From NCBI GenBank assembly GCA_017506865.1, contig JAFCMP010000028.1, positions 186,001 through 250,000 of the forward strand: a DNA stretch of 64,000 nt, in the 5' to 3' direction. Shown here in pieces: positions 57,608 to 64,000 of the stretch. The notes under the pieces were generated by a model. That model made no database searches, was not told the origin of the DNA, and worked only from the letters and a program-made list of their open reading frames with translations. The first letter of the stretch is position 1, and each line of letters starts with the position of its first letter. The stretch comes from Tribonema minus (lineage: Eukaryota > Sar > Xanthophyceae > Tribonematales > Tribonemataceae). Made by a program: the position numbers and the translations under genes.

Positions 57608-59492
57608 CTACTTCTTAGTTGCCTCAACCACCATCATGGGATGCTGCCCCGCAACAAGGTTCCCCCCAGCCTCCACATCGCATACCAACCATCCCGCCAG
57701 CTTCGAGGGCACCCCCTTATTCGCCGTATACGGCAAAATCTCTTTCACTACCACAGAACAAGACCCCACGTGCGCCCCCTCCCCCACTTTGATGTTGCCC
57801 AAAACGGATGCGCTCACACCTATTTGAACACCGTCCGCAACCTTGGGGTGTCTGTCTCCTCGTTCCTTCCCCGTGCCCCCGAGAGTGACCCCAGAGTGGA
57901 TGATCACGTTGTTGCCCACAACGGCAGTTTCGCCAATGACGACGTCGCAGCCGCTGGCCAAGAATATGCCGCGGCCGATGCGGGAGGCTGGGTGTATGTC
58001 GGCTGCGCATACCTGCAAGAATTTGCATTGCAACAACAACATAATGATGTGAAACAAGTGTTGTCGTGGCTGAATAATGACTGCAAGTGTTGCCAGCACA
58101 AGGGCGCAGTATCGCAGCTGATGCGGGATGCACAGTGCCTGCTGGCTGCGCGCACCTGCTTGAAAGCAGCAGCTGTTGACAGTTAGCTCAGGTTCCTAAC
58201 TAGTTGAGAGTTGCAGCGATTCAGCAGGCAAACAGTACATGCTGAGAAAGGATATGAACCACGAAACAATGTGGTGCATGAAAGACACGCACGCTCAATA
58301 ATAGGGGCAAACTATGCACTACACAACCATGTATGTATATATGTATGTATGGCAGTCACGTTTTGCAGGTGAAGTAACAGTGGCACATACATGAAGTAAG
58401 TGATCAGCGCAAGCTCAAGCAGTCCCATACACCAGCATCTCAAAATATTGCACGAGGGCAGTGCAGCATGATGCATTGCCTGCGCTACAGATTGCAGCGC
58501 ACAAGTACGATGGCCATGTTACAATATCGCAGCGGCAGTGTAAGACGCATTGATGTGATAGCGACCCCCCCACACGCACGCCATTGCCTATACTACATGG
58601 AAAGCGTGCCACCTTTTGCCACAGTACAATTGTTGTTGAGTTCAGCATGTTCCCATTGCCACTTACTCAATGCCTGGTACTGTCTGATACCCTACATACC
58701 CCAGTCGTCGTACGGGCAGCGATGCTCAGGCAGCAATGCTAACAGGCTCACCTCGCTGTTGACGCTCTGGAAAAAGCGCGCCAGCTGCCTGCGCCCCTGC
58801 TGCCACAGCCAGTGCGCCAGCCTGTAGGTCGCCAGCGCGTGAAAGCCCTTGTGAAACAGCAGCACTGACAGCAGATCCGTGCCATCGTCAGAGTCCCTGA
58901 GGGCATGCGCCAGAATGTCCGCCGCCATGATCTCTTCGACCTCTGGATCTGCTTCAAACATCTCCGTCATGATGGTCCCCACCTCCATGGCTCCTATGAA
59001 CGGCGTGGCTAGCTTGTTGGCGAGAAGCACTGTTACTGCATCAGCCAGGCGGTCGTGGCTCAGCACGTTCGAGTGCAGCATCGCTGATATGTCTTGGTCT
59101 TGGGCGCAGGCCACGCGTCCCTCCACGCAGATTACGGTCCACAGCGCCACCGCTGTGTTACCTCTCAAGTCCATGTCAACAGCAGATGCTGGCACGTTCT
59201 CAGTGCTACTTGCACTGAACAGCAGGGATCGTGAAGGTCGCTGGTTGCCGCTGGTGTTGCTGCTCGCGATTCCAAGCTTCCGCGCCCGGCTCTTGAACAT
59301 TAGCGGAAGGCCCAATGACATCGACGGAGCAAAAGCAACTATTGACGACCTCGTCTTTGTCTGCTTGGCTGCGCACGCTCCACAGCACAGCAGTGATAAG
59401 GACGCCGCAGCAAGGAGCGGGCGAAGGTTGGTGGGATGATCCCTGCATCGCGGAAGCCCTCGTCCTCCTGACTTCGATCCAGCGGCACCCAT
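57608..59492 (-). CDS. Serine O-acetyltransferase (cysteine biosynthesis), two exons
   Basis: Exon 1 59492-58752, exon 2 58012-57608 (stop TAG), joined in phase 0, 381 residues. It transfers acetyl from acetyl-CoA to L-serine, giving O-acetylserine, the carbon skeleton for cysteine. Exon 1 holds the N-terminal helical SAT domain (AVTVLLANKLATPFIGAMEV, ALATYRLAHWLW). Exon 2 carries the left-handed beta-helix hexapeptide repeats with the diagnostic DIHPASRIG, VVIGETAVVGNN, SGVTLGGTG and RHPKV, including the two histidines expected in the active site (HPAS and RHPK by family knowledge). About 110 residues precede the catalytic part: a basic start, a hydrophobic stretch (LLAAASLSLLCCGACA) and then VAFAP, which resembles the ASAFAP plastid signal, so plastid targeting is plausible though the spacing is unusual. 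The 739-bp intron is GT-AG. Confidence 0.94.
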
Positions 59493-60142
59493 CGGTACTC
59501 TTTCAGTTGGCGGTGGGTTTACACAAGCTATTCAACACAAACTTCAACACCTCCGGCCCCAACTTCAAAGCTTGGTGCTGTGAGTTTTAGATACCACTGT
59601 GTGAACGGAGCGGAGAGCGTGCAGCGAGTGGCCGGCTGTCATCATAGACTCAATTGCACAGCTGTACGATAGCTTGCAGTCCCGTTCCTGGTCCGCCGCG
59701 CACAGGTGAGCTCCAGCAAAGCCCCTTTCCGTTGCCTAACAGTTGCACGTGAGTAGGGCGGGAGCGTTGCAATCAGGTACAGCATGGGTGCGGATATTGC
59801 GGCTCAATTGAGATTTGCGTAACTGCATTAAGCCTTCTGCTGAGGTGCTTGCTCACCCTTCCGCGCCAGGCGAAGCAGGATTTGCGTCCGACACCCTGGG
59901 TGCAGGTGCAGATGCAAGAAGAAACTGCAAGATCGCCAGGCGCATACGCAATGCAAGCCTTCGCAACCACTGCACATGGTTCACCTGATCCTTTACTCGC
60001 ACGTTCGGATCACACACACTATGTTCATCTCTGTACCCGTTCCCGCACACCCCGCTTGAACGATCTTGCGTGCTTGTGTCATTCAGAGATCGCTGATGCA
60101 ATCGTGTGCGCTGGCATTCCTGTATTGGCCGCCAGACACATC
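59493..60142. promoter_or_regulatory. Divergent intergenic region between acetyltransferase and V-ATPase c
   Basis: About 650 bp between two divergent starts, so it should hold both promoters and 5' UTRs. No specific motif can be called from sequence alone. Confidence 0.4.
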
Positions 60143-62270
60143 ATGAGCTCATCATTGGAGACGTGCCCTTCATCAGCGGCGTTCTTTGGTTTCATGGGGA
60201 CAGCTGCGGCGCTGGTGTTCTCAAGTGAGTTGTTCCACCGGGCCATGTAGCTGATCGCAGTTTGTGTGCATCATGCTCGCTGCGCAATTTCAATCAGCTG
60301 GTTGCAAACACAACACTTCAGAGCGAGCCACTGTTACAGCACATCTGATGCTGCTGTGTGTGGCCAAGCTTATGCCCGCAACAGTCAGGTAATCAATGTT
60401 TTGGGATAGGCCCCCAAAGCACTTGAACTTCCTTCACAAACCCAGGCGTTCAGGAGATAGCAGCAACGCGGCCCCGGAACATATCGCATAGGAAAGGTAC
60501 AGGAAGCAAAGTGCTCAACACACCCGCTGCCACTGCAGCGCTGCTGATTTGAGGCGGTCAATGACGCAACTTCGAGCCTTACAATTGTTGCCATTGTGGT
60601 GCACAATGCAGGCTGCGGCGAGCGGCAACGTGGTTATTTGCGATTCACTGCCCGAGTCAGTGCAGACCGCAGTATGAAATTATGCCACTGCAGACATGCC
60701 GTGTACTACAATACCGACTCATACTTCACCTTCTGGAACTTCACTTTTTTACAATGCAGACATTGGCGCGGCTTATGGCACTGCCAAGTCAGGCGTGGGT
60801 ATCTCTTCCATGGGCGTGATGAACCCTGGTCTGGTGATGCGCAACATCATTCCCGTGGTCATGGCGGGAGTGCTGGGTATCTATGGCCTGATCGTTGCTG
60901 TGATCCTGCAGGTTAGTAGTGTGTTTAAATGGCTTTGTTATGGCAACAATAAACAATGTTGGTATACATGTACACCCTGGGCTTCACTTCATACCTTCAA
61001 GTATATAAAACCAACATTATTGTGGAGGGAGTGCTAGCAACGCGGATGTGCAGGCGAGCATCGCACAACAATAGCCATAATGATACACAGATTTGCAGCA
61101 CAGATGTATGACCAGCAATTTCTCATGCATATTCCAAAGTACACTGAGTTTCCACCCTACCATGGAAGCACTTTACGTAGTCTGTAATCGTTTGATGTAG
61201 TGTAGTACCAGAGCACGCGTAAAGATTTGGGTGGCAGCGGCGCAGCGCGACAGCAGCGCATCATGTTGGATTTCGGTGCAAGCTGGGATCCGGATGACCT
61301 CTGCTGATGCAGTACACAGTAACACTCTCATACAGTCCGCTGCAGATTTCAGTGAACTTACGGCCTCTAGGTACCTTGGCCAAAGCTGAGTGGGGGACTT
61401 TGGAAAATCGATGATGATGATATTTTTTGTAGTGAGGCAGAAATGCTTGAGGATTTGAAGAGGACGATAGAGCGTTTAGTTCTGCTTGGTTCTTGTAGTC
61501 AGGGCTGCAGATGTCACGTTGTATGATCTTTGTTTGGGTTGAGACCATTGTATGTTGGTACATATACTGCCCACACCTCACAACGCGGTGCAATAGCCAC
61601 AGCACACTTGCCAGGGCACAAGCTGCATTGTTTACTTACATGTGAATGTTTGAGCGTATCAGTTCTCTGCTGAGCAACGCACACAGCACTGATTATTGTC
61701 TCCATACGCGCGCAACTGTGATGGCTTGGCACTGCTCAACTCTCGCAACCCGACATGCCCCAGTACCAGCAAAGCAATCTTCGACCTTTTCATCACTGGC
61801 TGCGCACTTGTCGCACTCAACAGGGTTGCCTCACACTTGTCTTTCTCTATCAGAAGTAAGTCTTTCGTGGGTGTGTCTTCACCCTACGTATGTAACATAA
61901 CCCTAACCTTGACCCTAACCCTAACCCTGGATGTGTCCTCGACACACTCCTCATTGACCCGGTGCTGCCGCTCTTACATACCCCCACATCCCTCCAGGGC
62001 TCCATCACCCAGCCCGACACGGAGCAGAACACCAAGTTCTCCTCCTTCTCCGGCTACGCCTTCCTGGCAGCAGGCCTGTGCTGCGGCCTCAGCGGACTGG
62101 CGGCAGGCATGGCTATCGGCATCGTTGGCGACGCAGGCGTGCGCGCCGTTGGCCAACAGGAGCGCCTCTTTGTGGGCATGATCCTCATTCTCATCTTCGC
62201 AGAGGCTCTTGCGCTGTATGGTCTCATTGTAGCGCTCATCCTCAGCCAGCAGAGCTACTCGTGCGCGTAA
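60143..62270 (+). CDS. V-type H+-ATPase 16-kDa proteolipid subunit c (3 exons)
   Basis: Exons 60143-60224, 60760-60911 and 61998-62270 (stop TAA) join in phase and encode 168 residues, normal for the family. Subunit c forms the membrane ring of the vacuolar proton pump, carrying protons as the ring rotates against subunit a. Four membrane helices are evident: [14 protein letters not shown], the [20 protein letters not shown] block, [20 protein letters not shown], and [20 protein letters not shown]. The last contains the essential proton-binding glutamate in FAEALALYG. Diagnostic [12 protein letters not shown] and [11 protein letters not shown] are intact. The start [17 protein letters not shown] matches the usual short cytosolic N-terminus. 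CCCTAA-type repeats lie in intron 2 (61898-61930). Highly confident. Confidence 0.97.
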
Positions 62271-64000
62271 TCGCCGCGCGAAACCGCCGCGAAACCGCCG
62301 CCGCCTCGCTCGCGTGCGCCGCGCGGCGCTAGACCGGGAGCGATGCTAGGCCGATACTACCCGACCAATTGCTGCCCTACCCCCTAGCCCCCCTCGTTTC
62401 GCCCCCCTGTTTCCCCTTCCGCCGCCCCCTCACCCCCCCTGCTGCCGCTCAGTCAATGTGCGCCACGCCTCTGGTGTGGATTCACTCGTTGGTGGCAGCA
62501 GCAGGGGCGTTTGCTAGGTGGGATAGGAATCGGGGTGCACTTTTCAGAGTTGTGCGAGCCAGCGTACGGACATGCACGCCTGCTTTAGAGCCCCTCTATG
62601 CTCGGGGTTTTCATAGGGGGGCGCGTTTGGCTGTGGCGCTGCGCAGCTTGCTGCTAGACTGCAGCCCTCTCTCTGGTTTTGTCGGCACTCAACGGTGTCT
62701 GCGTGTGTGTTTGTGGGTGCCGGCTTTGCGTGTTTTGCGCTGAGGGCATGGGAGGGGGAAGGGGGTTGGCGTTGCAGTGCTCGTGGTGGGTGGGGGGGGA
62801 GCGGGGGTGTAGCCATGGAGAGACGGACACGAACAACAAAAAACCAATAGCTATCAGTCAAGTTTTCAATAGCCGCAGCGCTTGCTCCCTGCAGTGTGAC
62901 TGTTGCCCCCTTCTACCGCTTGCTATATGCCAGTGGTTGGGATCTTGCGGTGTGCAGTTGTTGGCAACCCCCATGTAGCTGTAGGTATTGCAGTTGTTGG
63001 CAACCTCATGTAGCTGTAGGTATTGTTTTCAAATGACTGCAGTACTTTGCACAGAGTTGAACCTTTGCTCGTACAGTGCCAGATTTGCGTGCAGACATTG
63101 CTTGTTTTACGCTATCTGCAGCATCTACATCATGATGATGCAATGGATGCTCAAACATCATTCATCACCTTGAAGCATTGGGATTCAGGCTCATGACACG
63201 ACAGTGTTTTCCTCGCCAGACCAGAAATTCGACCATGAAGAAGCACCACAGCTTATGCTAACATCAGATCCACTGCGTGCACAAGAGAGCAACTACTTGT
63301 AAGAAAAATGAATTCTTTCGTGATTTTTTTTTGTATGGGAGGCTGCTGTGTACTCAGTGCTCAGCGCGCTGAAGACTGTCTCCGCGGACACCACTCGATC
63401 AAGCTGCTCCACTGCAGTACGTGCATGCACTGCAGTAGGAGCAAACTTTAAAATTGCATAGAATACCCGGCGTCCCTGGGGGCCTTCATTGACAAACACA
63501 AGTATGCATCATCTCTGGGATGCAACGAGTGCTGCCGTCAAAGTGCAGCGCACATGAGGAGACTCAGATATTTAAACATTCAAAAACGATGCAAATCAAA
63601 CCGGAAATCGACATCCAATTTGTACATTGTGTGGTGTCCAGGCGGGGCGCAGTGGGCTTGCGTAAAAGAACTAACCGAGGTGCCAGCTACCTGACGCTAA
63701 TTTCAAGCGGCCTCTTCCTGTTTCAAAGCCCTGAATGTCGGCGTGCCTCTACCATGTTGACTTGCTACACAACGGTCTCAATGGCCAACGAGAGCCTAAA
63801 CAAGCTGCCAGGGTTGCCCACTGTATACGTTGTCCAGGGACCACGTATTCCTCAGTATTTCAAAGCCAGCCCATCACTTCACGCTGTGGGGATCTGGGGG
63901 AGTTGTCGAAACAACAAGCGCAGCGGTACTTCACAGCTCTCGTCCAAGAACAAAAACGAATTCTCTGCCAGTCATCATTTCGTGGATGAAATCAATTTTC
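62271..64000. other. Right edge: mostly no gene; one possible exon
   Basis: After the V-ATPase stop there is a CGCCGC-rich stretch (62272-62335), C-rich (62380-62450) and G-rich (62745-62815) tracts, and an exact repeat of TGCAGTTGTTGGCAACC (62952, 62990) with TGTAGCTGTAGGTATTG after both copies. A minus-strand frame at about 63340-63500 (FVNEGPQGRRVFYAILKF, then AVEQLDRVVSAETVFSALS) has protein-like composition and could be an exon of a gene entering from the right, but no clear splice pair supports it. Confidence 0.35.

Overview
This is a nuclear fragment from a photosynthetic eukaryote, most likely an ochrophyte (a heterokont alga with a red-type secondary plastid; a brown-alga or xanthophyte relative is my best guess). 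The reasons are: genes with many exons and canonical GT-AG introns; a chlorophyll-synthesis enzyme whose precursor begins with a signal peptide followed by an ASAF-like Phe motif; an ankyrin family of the 'LQWARANGCPWDE' type that is common in stramenopile genomes; and TTAGGG-type interstitial repeats. No bacterial features, rRNA, tRNA or CRISPR were seen.

Layout: (1) 801-2264 (+), 3' end of an unrecognised gene that enters from the left. (2) 4189-5889 (-), intronless ankyrin-repeat protein. (3) 6508-15892 (+), ten-exon anoctamin/TMEM16 membrane protein. (4) 17472-40452 (-), a 23-kb, 22-exon gene for the large subunit (H) of magnesium chelatase. (5) 40594-49798 (+), eight-exon ABCB-type half transporter, head-to-head with the chelatase gene about 140 bp away and with a comparable plastid-like presequence. 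(6) 51854-56462 (-), five-exon secreted protein of unknown function. (7) 57608-59492 (-), serine O-acetyltransferase (cysteine synthesis). (8) 60143-62270 (+), V-ATPase proteolipid subunit c. The rest is intergenic sequence with microsatellites, homopolymer C/G runs and a 550-bp element with terminal inverted repeats. Exon phases were checked by hand and close in frame for anoctamin, chelatase, acetyltransferase and V-ATPase. The ABC gene needs one base in a C-run.

The main discovery is a pervasive pattern in the introns. Around more than 15 exon boundaries, the exon edge together with its splice site is copied one to six times into the flanking intron as a tandem array (units about 40-240 bp). 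I call these 'splice-junction echoes'. Several keep the open reading frame and a GT or AG site. The arrays are mixed with CCCTAA-type repeats and a dispersed palindrome, TACTTCRAAGTA. This suggests that introns in this lineage grow by tandem duplication across exon-intron junctions, and it creates many potential alternative or decoy splice sites.
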